Assembly: GCA_038734275.1 (NCBI GenBank)
Contig: JAVYOO010000002.1
Location: forward strand, 158,911 to 222,910
Direction of reading: 5' to 3'
DNA length: 64,000 nucleotides
From: Archaeoglobaceae archaeon
GTDB lineage: Archaea > Halobacteriota > Archaeoglobi > Archaeoglobales > Archaeoglobaceae
Part shown: one piece after another, positions 25,718-35,077 of the stretch
Layout of the letters: the number at the start of each line of letters is the position of its first letter
Numbering within the stretch: position 1 is the first letter of the stretch
Made by a program: the position numbers and the translations under genes
Notes under the pieces: generated by a model
The model's database searches: none
What the model was told of the DNA's origin: nothing
The model's input: only the letters and a program-made list of their open reading frames with translations

Positions 25718-25758
25718 TTTTGCATAGTCACTTTGAAGCAAACATTCAATTTTGCATA
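25718..25758. promoter_or_regulatory. direct repeat TTTTGCATA upstream of RHH regulator
   Basis: Two exact copies of TTTTGCATA occur at 25718-25726 and 25750-25758, 32 bases apart, close to three helical turns. They lie in the gap before the regulator gene and are a candidate site for it. Confidence 0.4.
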
Positions 25759-25776
25759 AAATTTATCTAAATTTTT

Positions 25777-26226
25777 TCATTCAAGACCATTTATTATGCT
25801 ATAAACCCTTTCCACAATCGAATCGAGCATCAATTCAAGCTCAGGAGACATTTTCTCTGAAATCGTATAGGGCTCCTTAACCCCGATGCCAATTACTACC
25901 AATTTTTTTGGCACAGATAAATTCAGAGCCTTCATGAGTTCAATTGTCTCTGGAAGTCCCGCATAATGCGGAGATTTGGAAAATCGAATCTTTAAGTCCT
26001 CCAAATTGTCAATTAAAACGATCTCTCCCACTTTACCCTTAATGCTGTCCACAACAAAAACAGTCTCGTGACCAGCAATGTAGTCGATCAGCGTATAGCC
26101 CATTCTTTCCAAGATTTTTACTTCAAAACCTTCAGCTTCAAGCTTCTCTTTCAGCTTTTCGCCAACAATTAAGCCAATTCGGTCGTCTGAGTAAATCGGA
26201 TTGCCCAAAAATAAAATTAAAGGCAT
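25777..26226 (-). CDS. hydrogenase maturation protease
   Basis: This 149-residue protein resembles the HyaD/HycI endopeptidases, which trim the C-terminus of [NiFe]-hydrogenase large subunits after metal insertion. It starts LILFLGNPIYSDDRIGLIVGE, with the Asp of SDDRIG fitting a nickel ligand and DSIKGKVG later. It lies 10 bases after the large-subunit gene, whose product has a removable tail after its last Cys/His motif. Confidence 0.88.
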   Translation of the reverse strand: MPLILFLGNPIYSDDRIGLIVGEKLKEKLEAEGFEVKILERMGYTLIDYIAGHETVFVVDSIKGKVGEIVLIDNLEDLKIRFSKSPHYAGLPETIELMKALNLSVPKKLVVIGIGVKEPYTISEKMSPELELMLDSIVERVYSIINGLE

Positions 26227-26236
26227 AAAATAAAAA

Positions 26237-27691
26237 TTAATGAATAACTCTCAGCAGTTCTCCATTGGTGTTGTAGATATAAATGGGCACAGGCATTGAG
26301 CCCGGCAATGTGTGAGTTCCGCAGGCATTGCATGGATCGTAGGCTCTGAATGCCATTTCTACCATGTTCAGCAGTCCATCGTTCACAACTCCGCCTTTGA
26401 TCAAGCTTCTCGCTGCCTTGTCAACAGACATCGAAATCCTGCCGATGTTGTGCTGTGTGGCGACGAGCAAGTTCGCCCTCTTAATCACTCCTCTCTCGTC
26501 GGTCTCGTAGTGATGGATCAAAGTCCCTCTTGGTGCCTCAACAACTCCAATGCCAACACTTGGTTTTTCGGTTGGCAGATTTCTTACGTTCTGGTCCAAA
26601 ATATCTGGATCGTTAGCGAGCTCCTTTATGCGTTCAGCAGCATAGAGCATTTCAATGACTCTCGCCCAGTGCATCGCAAGAGTTTGATGAGCTGGCTTTC
26701 CAAGTTTTTCGAACATCTCTTCGTAGGCTTCCTGAGCCAATGGTGTTGCCATGCCCTCAGCTGCGTTAAGCCTTGCAAGCGGTGCTACCGCATATATTCC
26801 GCTCTGCTCCCCGTCAATAAGCCCTTTCCAGCCGATCTTCCTCAAATAGGGGAACGTCATGTAGCTCCAAGGCTCCACATGTTCAGCGATGTAATCCAAG
26901 TAGTTGTGCACATCGAACTTTGCATATTCTTTGCCATTCGGATCAACAACTCTAAGCATGCCGTCGTAGAAGTTTACCCGATTCTTGTTGTCGACGAGAC
27001 CCATGTAGTATGTGCGATGAGTGTAAGCATCGCTCGTGATCAAGTCTAAATACTTCTTGTTTTTCAGCACTATGTCCTTGAAAACGTTCAGAGTGAATTG
27101 GGCAAATTCAACTCCCTGCTCTCCAAGGGCTTTTAGATCTTTAACGATCTCCTCATTTAAAGGCTTTGAAATTCCTCCAGGAACTCCAAAGACTGGGTGA
27201 ATTGTTTTGCCACCAATTCTCTCCATCATCTGCCTAATGCTCTTTCTCATCCCTATTACCTTGAGCCCAACTTCCTGCCCAACCTTTTTGATCACTCCAA
27301 CAACGTTTCTCTCCTCCTTTGGAGCATCTGGTCCAACAATGAAGTCAGGACCTCCGAGGATGTAAACGTGCAAGGCATGGTCTTCAAGCATGAAAAGGTT
27401 GTAGAAGAGTTCCCTGATCTTCTTTGCCGCTACAGGTGGATCAACCTTGTAGAGGTCGTCTAAAGCCTTAGTAGAGGCCATGTGGTGTGCTGTCGGGCAA
27501 ACACCGCATATTCTTGATGTAATCTGTGGCATGTCTTCTGCATGTCTGCCTTCGGCAAACTTTTCAAAACCTCTGAACTCTGGGACTTGGAAAAATGCTC
27601 TAACGCAATTTCCTTTGTCGTCAAGAATTATTACGATCTTTCCATGTCCTTCAAGTCGGGTAATTGGGTCAATAACGATCTCCTTGCTCAT
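26237..27691 (-). CDS. mvhA: F420-non-reducing hydrogenase large subunit (MvhA)
   Basis: This 484-residue [NiFe]-hydrogenase large subunit carries both active-site cysteine pairs: RICGVCPTAHH (about residues 60-70) and DPCNACGTH near the C-terminus. About 24 residues follow the final His and would be removed by the adjacent protease. The N-terminus IDPITRLEGHGKI is typical. It is co-transcribed with mvhG and mvhD (overlap of four bases with mvhG) and would split H2 in a cytoplasmic Mvh-type module. Confidence 0.95.
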   Translation of the reverse strand: MSKEIVIDPITRLEGHGKIVIILDDKGNCVRAFFQVPEFRGFEKFAEGRHAEDMPQITSRICGVCPTAHHMASTKALDDLYKVDPPVAAKKIRELFYNLFMLEDHALHVYILGGPDFIVGPDAPKEERNVVGVIKKVGQEVGLKVIGMRKSIRQMMERIGGKTIHPVFGVPGGISKPLNEEIVKDLKALGEQGVEFAQFTLNVFKDIVLKNKKYLDLITSDAYTHRTYYMGLVDNKNRVNFYDGMLRVVDPNGKEYAKFDVHNYLDYIAEHVEPWSYMTFPYLRKIGWKGLIDGEQSGIYAVAPLARLNAAEGMATPLAQEAYEEMFEKLGKPAHQTLAMHWARVIEMLYAAERIKELANDPDILDQNVRNLPTEKPSVGIGVVEAPRGTLIHHYETDERGVIKRANLLVATQHNIGRISMSVDKAARSLIKGGVVNDGLLNMVEMAFRAYDPCNACGTHTLPGSMPVPIYIYNTNGELLRVIH

Positions 27692-28719
27692 ATCTCAACC
27701 ACCTCCTTTATTCGCTTCGGCTTCTTTATCCCTGCCTTATGGCTGAGCTTTGAAGCAGCAAGAGAATATCTGTAAATAGTTCCGATCCAATCCGGAATGC
27801 CATCAAAAGCTTTCTTGATCTCCTTTTCCTCCACTGGCGAATAATCGAGAATACTTCCGAAATAAGAGATTGCCTTGCCACCGTAGTCAACAATGCCGTC
27901 AAGCAATCCAAAGCAACCAGTGCAGGGCATGTTGCCTTTGATGCAAAGCGCTGTGCACCCGCCTCTTGTAACTGGACCCATGCATAGGAATCCCTGAGCA
28001 AGCAAACACTTGTTTGGCTCAGGCTTAGCTTTGTCCGGTCTCTTGAATTCCTTAACAAGGACTTTTTCAGGCTTTGTTTCATTCAAGGAACATTCGTCAC
28101 AAAGCGATCTGTTTGAAGCACCAACTATTGCCCCCTTTGGAGGTAAATTACCGCTCAGCAACGCCTGCAGAGCATTCCAGAAAACATCTGGAGTTGGTGG
28201 GCAACCCGGAATATAATAGTCAACATCTATAACCTTGTCAAGCGGTAGAAGAACTGGAAGTGGTTCTGGAAGTTCAAGCTCAGCCTTCATTTTCGCTTCT
28301 GGAATGTTGACGATAATCTTCTTTGTTGGCAAAACTTCTTTTGGATTTTCGATCGTCGGGACTTCTAAATACTTTCTTTCGAGAGCTTCATCCAGATTGT
28401 AAAGATTTGCAAGCCCCGGAATTCCGCCCCAAGCAGAGCAAGCACCATAGGCTATAACGATCTTCGACTTCTTCCTGAGCAGTTTTACCATCTCCTCGTG
28501 CTCCTTCAGCCTAATCCCGCCGTTGATTAGCGCAACAGTGATTGAGCCATCTGGAAGCTTTTCAACATCTTCTCTCTTGAAATCCATCGCAACTGGACAG
28601 AATACGATATCAACAGCCTCGAAGACTTTCAGCAGTCTCTCCGCTAAGTCTACGAAAGATTCCTCACAGCCACCGCATGAAGCACACCAATACCACGCTA
28701 CCTTTGGCTTCTCGCTCAT
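27688..28719 (-). CDS. mvhG: F420-non-reducing hydrogenase small subunit (MvhG)
   Basis: This 343-residue protein begins KVAWYWCASCGGCEESFVDL, the proximal [4Fe-4S]-binding motif of group 3 small subunits. Further cysteines occur in YIPGCPPTPDVF, SLCDECSL and the CLLAQGFLCMGPVTRGGC to CIKGNMPCTGCFG region, enough for the three clusters of the electron wire. It lacks a Tat signal, so the enzyme is cytoplasmic. Four-base overlaps join it to mvhA and mvhD. Confidence 0.94.
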   Translation of the reverse strand: MSEKPKVAWYWCASCGGCEESFVDLAERLLKVFEAVDIVFCPVAMDFKREDVEKLPDGSITVALINGGIRLKEHEEMVKLLRKKSKIVIAYGACSAWGGIPGLANLYNLDEALERKYLEVPTIENPKEVLPTKKIIVNIPEAKMKAELELPEPLPVLLPLDKVIDVDYYIPGCPPTPDVFWNALQALLSGNLPPKGAIVGASNRSLCDECSLNETKPEKVLVKEFKRPDKAKPEPNKCLLAQGFLCMGPVTRGGCTALCIKGNMPCTGCFGLLDGIVDYGGKAISYFGSILDYSPVEEKEIKKAFDGIPDWIGTIYRYSLAASKLSHKAGIKKPKRIKEVVEI

Positions 28720-29153
28720 TCTCTCACCTCCAAATTGGGCTTCAGTGGACCAAGTTTCTTCAGCTGAGCGACCATTTCATTCACAACTTGCACCCATCTG
28801 CTCGCCTCCGCAGCTGAGATCCATTCAAGTCTAAAGCGTTCTTGCTCAATTCCCATTGTCTCGAGAAGCTTTCTAAAAAGCTCGAATCTTCTGTAGGCTT
28901 TGTAATTTCCCTCGATGTAGTGGCAATCAGCAGGTGGATGACATCCCGCAACAATTACACCGTCTGCCCCGTCAGCGAACGCCTGAAGAACGAACTGCGG
29001 GTCAACTCTACCAGAGCACATGACTCTAATGATCCGAACGTTCGGCGGATAGCTCATTCTGCTTGTTCCCGCGAGATCTGTGGCTGCATAAGTGCACCAG
29101 TTACATGCATATACAACGATCTTTGGCTCAAATTCTCCTTTAGAGTCAGACAT
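28716..29153 (-). CDS. mvhD: MvhD electron-transfer subunit
   Basis: This 145-residue [2Fe-2S] protein links Mvh hydrogenases to HdrA. Its cysteines are seen in VYACNWCTYAATDLAG, VMCSGRVDPQFV and VAGCHPPADCHY, as in MvhD/FlpD proteins. The start overlaps the upstream HdrA gene by eight bases. Its presence between the hydrogenase genes and HdrA suggests a physical complex. Confidence 0.94.
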   Translation of the reverse strand: MSDSKGEFEPKIVVYACNWCTYAATDLAGTSRMSYPPNVRIIRVMCSGRVDPQFVLQAFADGADGVIVAGCHPPADCHYIEGNYKAYRRFELFRKLLETMGIEQERFRLEWISAAEASRWVQVVNEMVAQLKKLGPLKPNLEVRE

Positions 29154-31098
29154 TCATCTCACCTCCAAAAACCGCTCTCGTTTGAGCCAAAAGCTGAATG
29201 TCCTTGAAGCCAAGATGTTGCATTGCACCACTCGGACATGCTGCATTGCACGTTCCACAACCCATGCAAAGGGCTTTTTCAACATATGCAATCCTGTCCC
29301 CGTTCACTTTCTTTATTGAGATCGCTGAATAGGGGCAAACACCAACACAGATCGCGCAACCACTGCATTTCTCCTCATTAACCTGGGCAATCATTGGCTC
29401 TATTGTTATTTTACCCTTTGAAAGCAAAGACATTGCCTTCGCAGCTGCAGCGGAACCCATTCTGATGCTTTCAAGAATGTTCTTTGGCCCGGTAATGCAT
29501 CCAGCAAGGAATATGCCCTTGGTTGGAGCTTCAACTGGAGCAAGCTTCAAGTGAGCCTCTCTTACAAAGCCTTCGCCACCACAGCTTACTCTCGTTACCG
29601 CAATTAGCTCCTCTATGTCTCTTGGCGGAAGCATGCCTATTGAGAGCACAATCGCATCCACGGGTATTCTGATGTTCTCCTGAATTGTGTATTCAAAGAC
29701 GTCTATAAACAATCCCTCAGGTGTTATCGAAACCTTTGGGATCTTGTCTTCGAATTTTATGAACTGAACAAGCTTTTTGCCCGCCTCCTCATAAAGCGTC
29801 TCGTCGCTTCCATAGGTCATTATGTCTTTGTAAAGGATATAAACGTTCGTATCTGGATATTTCTCCTTGATCTTGATTGCACTGTTAATTGCGGTGGTGC
29901 AACACATTCTTGAGCAGTATTCCTTTGCTCCGGGGGTTGTGTTTCTCGAGCCTACGCACTGGATAAAGGCTATGCTTTTTGGAACTTTGCCTCCAATAAT
30001 GAGCTCTCCTTTGGTTGGGCTTTCGGGATCGAGCAATCTTTCGAGCTGGAATAGCGTTATTATGTTCTGATGGAGTCCATAGCCGTATTCACCCTTGAAG
30101 GGTCTGTATGGATCGTAACCCGTAGCAATAATCACCGACCCTACCTTTAACTCTATTGTCTTCGGCTCTTCTTTCAGATTTATTGCTCCGAATCTGCAAA
30201 CTTTTTCGCATTCTCCGCATTTAACGCAAACTCTGTAGTCGATTGCATAGTAAGGCGGATAGGCATTGCTAAACGGCAGAAAGATCGCTTTCCTTTTATT
30301 CAAACCGAAGTTGTATTCATTCGAAACCTCTATTGGGCAAACTTCTTCACATTCCCCGCATAGTGTGCATTTCTCATTAACGTATCTCGGGTTAATTCTG
30401 ATTTTGGCATTGTAATTTCCAGCAAAGCCACTCAGCTGAATAAGCTCAGCATTCGTCAAAACCTGAATTCTCGGGCAATCCTTAATTCTGTCAAACATCT
30501 TGCTCACAACGTCCGGTCCTTTCGTTTTTGGATCTATGTAACCTATTAAAGCCGCTTTACCTCCTATAGTGGGAGCTTTTTCAACCAGATAAACGTTAAA
30601 TCCGTAGTTTGCAAGCTCCAGTGCTGCTCTCATTCCCGCAACTCCACCACCCAATACGAGAGCGCTTGGTTCTGCCTTTACTTCGAGCTCTTCCAATGGT
30701 TCGAGATGTCTTGCTTTTGCCACAGCCATTCTAACGATCTCCTTTGCCTTTTCAGTAGCCTTCTCCTTGTCGTGATGCACCCAGGAGCAGTGTTCTCTGA
30801 TGTTCGCCATCTCGAGCAAGTATTTGTTTAGCCCCGCCTCGCTTACAGCGGTTCTGAAAGTGATCTCATGCAGAGATGGTGAGCATGCAGATACAACAAC
30901 CCTGTTCAAATTGTGAGCCTTTATGTCTGCCTTTATGAGATCCTGTCCAGGCTCGGAGCACATGAAAACGTAATCCTTTGCAACAACCACATTTGGTAGA
31001 GTTTTGGCAAATTCCGCCACCTTCTTCACGTCAACTGTTCCCGCAATATTAAAACCGCAGTGACATACATAAACTCCTATTCTTGGCTCTTCAGTCAT
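29146..31098 (-). CDS. hdrA: HdrA-type flavin and iron-sulfur protein
   Basis: This 650-residue protein resembles full-length HdrA. It has an N-terminal YVCHCGFNIAGTV domain, an FAD-binding Rossmann loop (LVLGGGVAGMRAALEL, about residues 147-162), inserted ferredoxin motifs CTLCGECEEVCP and CVKCGECEKVC, and two more at the C-terminus, CSGCAICVGVCP and CMGCGTCNAACP. HdrA is the site of flavin-based electron bifurcation in methanogens. QmoB of sulfate reducers is a close relative. The start overlaps the second HdrA-like gene by four bases. Confidence 0.88.
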   Translation of the reverse strand: MTEEPRIGVYVCHCGFNIAGTVDVKKVAEFAKTLPNVVVAKDYVFMCSEPGQDLIKADIKAHNLNRVVVSACSPSLHEITFRTAVSEAGLNKYLLEMANIREHCSWVHHDKEKATEKAKEIVRMAVAKARHLEPLEELEVKAEPSALVLGGGVAGMRAALELANYGFNVYLVEKAPTIGGKAALIGYIDPKTKGPDVVSKMFDRIKDCPRIQVLTNAELIQLSGFAGNYNAKIRINPRYVNEKCTLCGECEEVCPIEVSNEYNFGLNKRKAIFLPFSNAYPPYYAIDYRVCVKCGECEKVCRFGAINLKEEPKTIELKVGSVIIATGYDPYRPFKGEYGYGLHQNIITLFQLERLLDPESPTKGELIIGGKVPKSIAFIQCVGSRNTTPGAKEYCSRMCCTTAINSAIKIKEKYPDTNVYILYKDIMTYGSDETLYEEAGKKLVQFIKFEDKIPKVSITPEGLFIDVFEYTIQENIRIPVDAIVLSIGMLPPRDIEELIAVTRVSCGGEGFVREAHLKLAPVEAPTKGIFLAGCITGPKNILESIRMGSAAAAKAMSLLSKGKITIEPMIAQVNEEKCSGCAICVGVCPYSAISIKKVNGDRIAYVEKALCMGCGTCNAACPSGAMQHLGFKDIQLLAQTRAVFGGEMNV

Positions 31099-32429
31099 TT
31101 AACCACCTCCGTTGGGCAGGAAAACCTTTTTGCTATTAGCGCAGCCCTCGCTGCCGCAGCACTTGCTTCAGTCACAGAATCGGGAATATCCTTCGCTCCC
31201 GCCACCGCTCCAACAACAAAGATCCCCTCAACTGTTGTTGAGACTGGATCCAGATAGGGATCCTTTAGCTTGATAAATCCGTCGGGAGTTAACTCAACAG
31301 GCAGTGGGAGCTTCGAGTTTGGAGTTATTGCTACTGAAAGGACAACCATGTCGTATTCATCTGCCTTCAAATAGCTCTCAGCCGTGTCTTCGTAGATAAT
31401 TTTCAAATTCTTAGTCTCTGGAATTTCATCGATCCTTACAACTTTGCCACGGATATAGTTGATTCCGAATTCCTTCTTGGCTCTCTCCAAAAACTCATTA
31501 AAGCCTTTTCCAAATGCTCTTATGTCCATGTAGTAAATCGTGCACTGAACTTCGGGCAAATGCTCTTTTGCAAGGATTGCCTGCTTGGTTGCGGCCATGC
31601 AGCAGTAGGCTGAACAGTAGTGGTTAAACCTTATGTCTCTTGATCCAACACACTGGATCCATGCAATCCTCTTTGGATGCTTTCCATCAGATTTCCTAAC
31701 AATTTCACCGTTTGTCGGTCCAGTAGCTGAGACGAGTCTCTCGAACTCAAGGTTAGTATAAACATTCTGGTGTTTACCATAGCCCAATTCAGGTAAGTTC
31801 CTTGGGTCGTAAAGCTCCATTCCTGTAGCAACTATGACTGCTGCGACGTTTAACTCCAGAATCTCTGGCTGTTGATCGTATCTAATGGCTTTTGTTGGGC
31901 AGTTTCTTTCGCACACACCACATATCGGCCCTTTTGCCTTCTCCTTTACTTTAGGAGGTGGATTCAATCTCATGCAATGCTCCGCATCGATGACAGCTCT
32001 TTTAGGCACAGCCTGTGGAAACATTATATAGATCGCTCTTCGAGTTGACAATCCCATGTTGTATTCATTCGGTACATCTTTAACGGGGCATTTCTCCGTG
32101 CAAACTCCGCATCCATTGCACTTGCTCCAGTCCACGTAAGTGGGTTTTTTGAGAATTTTAACCTTGAAATTTCCTGCTCTACCGCTTATTTCTTGGACCT
32201 CTGAGTTCATAATGAGCTTTATATTTGGATACCTAAGCAAAGCTGCCATTTTTGGAGCTAAAATGCATGAAGCGCAGTCAAGAGTGGGGAAAGTCTTATC
32301 GAGGTAAGCCATTTTTCCTCCAACACTCGGAGCTTTGTCCACCAAGTAAACATCAATTCCTTGTTCAGCCAGATCCAATGCTGCCTGAATTCCCGCAACT
32401 CCTCCGCCTACAATTAAAACCGAACTCAT
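31095..32429 (-). CDS. short HdrA-like (QmoA/HdlA-like) subunit
   Basis: This 444-residue protein starts with VLIVGGGVAGIQAALDLAEQ, an FAD-binding loop, then a standard ferredoxin motif CNGCGVCTEKCP and a second, spread-out one ending GPICGVCERNCP. It lacks the N-terminal domain and C-terminal ferredoxins of the neighbouring HdrA, so it resembles QmoA. ATG 32429 has AGGTGAT upstream and is preferred over TTG 32435. Two HdrA-type chains of different length side by side is the QmoA/QmoB arrangement. Confidence 0.8.
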   Translation of the reverse strand: MSSVLIVGGGVAGIQAALDLAEQGIDVYLVDKAPSVGGKMAYLDKTFPTLDCASCILAPKMAALLRYPNIKLIMNSEVQEISGRAGNFKVKILKKPTYVDWSKCNGCGVCTEKCPVKDVPNEYNMGLSTRRAIYIMFPQAVPKRAVIDAEHCMRLNPPPKVKEKAKGPICGVCERNCPTKAIRYDQQPEILELNVAAVIVATGMELYDPRNLPELGYGKHQNVYTNLEFERLVSATGPTNGEIVRKSDGKHPKRIAWIQCVGSRDIRFNHYCSAYCCMAATKQAILAKEHLPEVQCTIYYMDIRAFGKGFNEFLERAKKEFGINYIRGKVVRIDEIPETKNLKIIYEDTAESYLKADEYDMVVLSVAITPNSKLPLPVELTPDGFIKLKDPYLDPVSTTVEGIFVVGAVAGAKDIPDSVTEASAAAARAALIAKRFSCPTEVVK

Positions 32430-32431
32430 CT

Positions 32432-33550
32432 TCAATCACCTCTAAAGTATCCTGCACGTGCTCCGATATAATAAGCGATTACCTTGTAAAGCCAGTGGGT
32501 GTGCTTTCCAAATGCAAATTCGAGCAATAGGAATGGTATCGTAAAGCTCAGGAAGAGTGCAAGGGCAATGTAGGCGTAGAATACCATCCCAAGATCATAG
32601 AGCACAAATACGAGCAGAATCATCAGAGCTACTGGAAGTAATGTTATTAGAGACATCCAGTCAGTCGGATGTGTGAATTTCTTGTAATACCAGTGTGTTT
32701 TTTCACCTGCAGTCAATCTCTTCATAACAGGAGATGCTACACCAATCAAGAAGGTCAAAGACGCTGCGTATATCAGCAGTCTGGAGATAACTTTGAAATC
32801 GAAGAATTTAGGAACGAGCAGGTATAGAATTCCAAGCAGTATGAAAAGACCTAAGCCAATTAGTATCAGAGTATGTTCGAGTATTCTTTCCCTCTTATGC
32901 GCCACTTTCATTGCATCGCTTTCAACTCTAATGAAAAAGTTTGCTATATACTTCAATGATTTAATCAAGCCAACTTCTTTCTTTTTGTCTTTACTCATGA
33001 ACTTATAGGCCCTATAGCCGTTCGAAGCAAGTATTGCAACGCTTATAACGAAAACAATAGCAACAGGGATTAAAAGTTTCGAAAGAACTACGAGCTTACC
33101 TGTAGAGGCGTATGATACAATGCTCTGCCAGAAGAATCCAAAGTAGAGAAGCAGTGAAAGACCCAAGATTGCAAGGTAGGCCATGAGCTTAGAGGCAAAT
33201 GAAGAAGTGTTCCACCACTTCGTAATACCAGTCCAGTCGTATTTAATCGACTGATATCTCCTTATTGCTGCCAAAATCTCTGAGGGGCTTGCTCCTCTCG
33301 GGCAGCTGTCTGTGCAGTCACCATGGAGATTGCATGACCAAGGAGAGATATCGCCGAGGATTTTCTCTTCCACTCCAAGCTGTGTATATCGAATGGCTCT
33401 TCTGAAACTTACATCGAGCTCTTCTGAGAGCGGACAAACCGCAGTGCATGAACCACACTGGTAGCATTCAAGTAGACTTTTTCCACCGAGTTTAAAGACT
33501 TCTCTGTTTACATTTGGATTTATTGAAATAAACTCACTTCCACCAACCAT
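32432..33550 (-). CDS. HdrC-like iron-sulfur/cytochrome b-type membrane protein (QmoC-like)
   Basis: The N-terminal 110 residues form an HdrC-like domain with CYQCGSCTAVCP and a second motif CNLHGDCTDSCP, in which the second canonical Cys is His. The remaining sequence has about six membrane helices with several histidines, like the heme b domain of HdrE/NarI. This fusion is the architecture of QmoC, which links Hdr-type proteins to menaquinone. Start is uncertain: ATG 33550 is chosen (372 residues), but GTG 33595 is possible. It is first in the operon. Confidence 0.78.
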   Translation of the reverse strand: MVGGSEFISINPNVNREVFKLGGKSLLECYQCGSCTAVCPLSEELDVSFRRAIRYTQLGVEEKILGDISPWSCNLHGDCTDSCPRGASPSEILAAIRRYQSIKYDWTGITKWWNTSSFASKLMAYLAILGLSLLLYFGFFWQSIVSYASTGKLVVLSKLLIPVAIVFVISVAILASNGYRAYKFMSKDKKKEVGLIKSLKYIANFFIRVESDAMKVAHKRERILEHTLILIGLGLFILLGILYLLVPKFFDFKVISRLLIYAASLTFLIGVASPVMKRLTAGEKTHWYYKKFTHPTDWMSLITLLPVALMILLVFVLYDLGMVFYAYIALALFLSFTIPFLLLEFAFGKHTHWLYKVIAYYIGARAGYFRGD

Positions 33551-33595
33551 CCAAACCACTCTCCGTCTCGACCAAGTCTTTTTAACGTTTTTCAC

Positions 33596-33754
33596 AGAAA
33601 TTTTGGGTATTTAAATCTAACGTGTGCAGGAAATATATATATTTTTCTAATTAAACACTAATAAAAATTATTATTAATTATTGTTATAGTTATGAGATAA
33701 CTAAACACTTACAAAGGCTCACAAAAGTATATAACCTTACAACCGCCTTAGATT
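33596..33754. promoter_or_regulatory. divergent promoter region between hydrogenase operon and RuBisCO
   Basis: This very AT-rich gap contains TATA-like boxes for both sides: GTATATAA at 33727-33734, 24 bases before the RuBisCO ATG, and, on the minus strand, GATTTAAATAC near 33607-33617. TAAACACT occurs twice (near 33652 and 33704) and could be a shared regulatory site. Confidence 0.5.
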
Positions 33755-35053
33755 ATGGGATACAAAGATTATGTGGACAAAAATCACGAACCAAGCTACA
33801 CGAAGGAGATCTTGGTCTCCTTCAGAGTAAAGCCTGCTGAAAATTTCACAATTGAAGAATGTGCGGGAGCAATAGCTGCTGAGAGTAGCACTGGAACTTG
33901 GACAACGCTAACAGATTGGTTTGATGGAAAAAGAGTCAGAGATCTATCTGCAAAAGCTTATGAATTCCAAAAACTGGGAGATCACTGGAATGTAAAAATT
34001 GCCTACCCTTTGGAGCTTTTTGAGACCGCAAATATCCCGGGATTGCTTGCTTCAGTTGCGGGGAACATATTCGGAATGCGAAGGGTTGAAAAGCTCAGAG
34101 TTGAAGACATCTACATTCCAAAGGCATTTCTAAGCAATTTTAAGGGACCTTTTAAAGGTTTGGAGGTTAAGAAGATCTTTAAAGTCGATAGACCAATTGT
34201 TGGAACAGTTCCAAAGCCAAAAGTCGGCTATTCTGTTGAAGAGGTTGAAAAGCTTGCTTATGAATTGCTTTCGAGCGGTCTCGACTATATAAAGGACGAT
34301 GAGAATTTAACAAACCCGAGCTTTTGCAAATTCGAAGAGAGGGGCAGAAGAATAATGAAGGTGATCGAAAGAGTTGAAAATGAAACTGGAGAAAAAAAAG
34401 CTTGGTTTGCGAATATAACCGCGGATATAAGAGAAATGGAAAAAAGGTTGAAATTTGTTGCGGATCTTGGAAATCCATATGTTATGGTTGACGTTGTTAT
34501 CACGGGTTGGAGCGCGCTTACTTACATTCGCGATCTTGCAGAAGACCATGGTCTGGCGATCCATGGCCATAGGGCAATGCATGCAGCATTTACAAGGCAC
34601 GACCACGGCATTTCGATGTTCACTCTCGCAAAGCTTTATCGCATTATCGGCATAGATCAGCTCCATATTGGCACTGCAGGCTATGGAAAGCTCGAAGGGA
34701 AGAAATTAGAGACTATAGAACTTGCAAATGTTTTAAGGAACGAAAAATACCCCTCAAGTGATGAAATTCATTTTGAACAGGAATTTGGGAGCATTAAACC
34801 GGCAATGCCAACTTCTTCTGGCGGACTACACCCCGGAGTTCTTCCCGGTGTTGTAGAAGCACTTGGCAAGGATCTCGTGCTTCAGATTGGTGGTGGTGTG
34901 CTTGGACATCCAGATGGAGCAAAAGCTGGAGCGATTGCAGTCAGACAGGCTTTGGATGCAATCATGAGCGGTGTATCGATTCAGGAGTTTGCTAAAAGCC
35001 ATAAAGAGCTTGCAAGAGCCCTTGAAAAGTGGGGTTTTGGTGCTCCAATCTGA
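33755..35053 (+). CDS. rbcL: ribulose-bisphosphate carboxylase, type III
   Basis: This 432-residue large chain resembles archaeal form III RuBisCO, which converts ribulose-1,5-bisphosphate from nucleoside breakdown plus CO2 into 3-phosphoglycerate. The active-site loop reads TVPKPKVG, the carbamylated lysine lies in DYIKDDENL, HGHRAMHAA holds the catalytic His, and the C-terminal loops SSGGLHPG and GGGVLGHPDG bind phosphate. Catalytic residues look intact. There is no small subunit, as expected. AMP phosphorylase and ribose-1,5-bisphosphate isomerase are not in the window. Confidence 0.95.
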   Translation: MGYKDYVDKNHEPSYTKEILVSFRVKPAENFTIEECAGAIAAESSTGTWTTLTDWFDGKRVRDLSAKAYEFQKLGDHWNVKIAYPLELFETANIPGLLASVAGNIFGMRRVEKLRVEDIYIPKAFLSNFKGPFKGLEVKKIFKVDRPIVGTVPKPKVGYSVEEVEKLAYELLSSGLDYIKDDENLTNPSFCKFEERGRRIMKVIERVENETGEKKAWFANITADIREMEKRLKFVADLGNPYVMVDVVITGWSALTYIRDLAEDHGLAIHGHRAMHAAFTRHDHGISMFTLAKLYRIIGIDQLHIGTAGYGKLEGKKLETIELANVLRNEKYPSSDEIHFEQEFGSIKPAMPTSSGGLHPGVLPGVVEALGKDLVLQIGGGVLGHPDGAKAGAIAVRQALDAIMSGVSIQEFAKSHKELARALEKWGFGAPI

Positions 35054-35077
35054 TTTTTATTTTTGAAGGGTTAAAAT

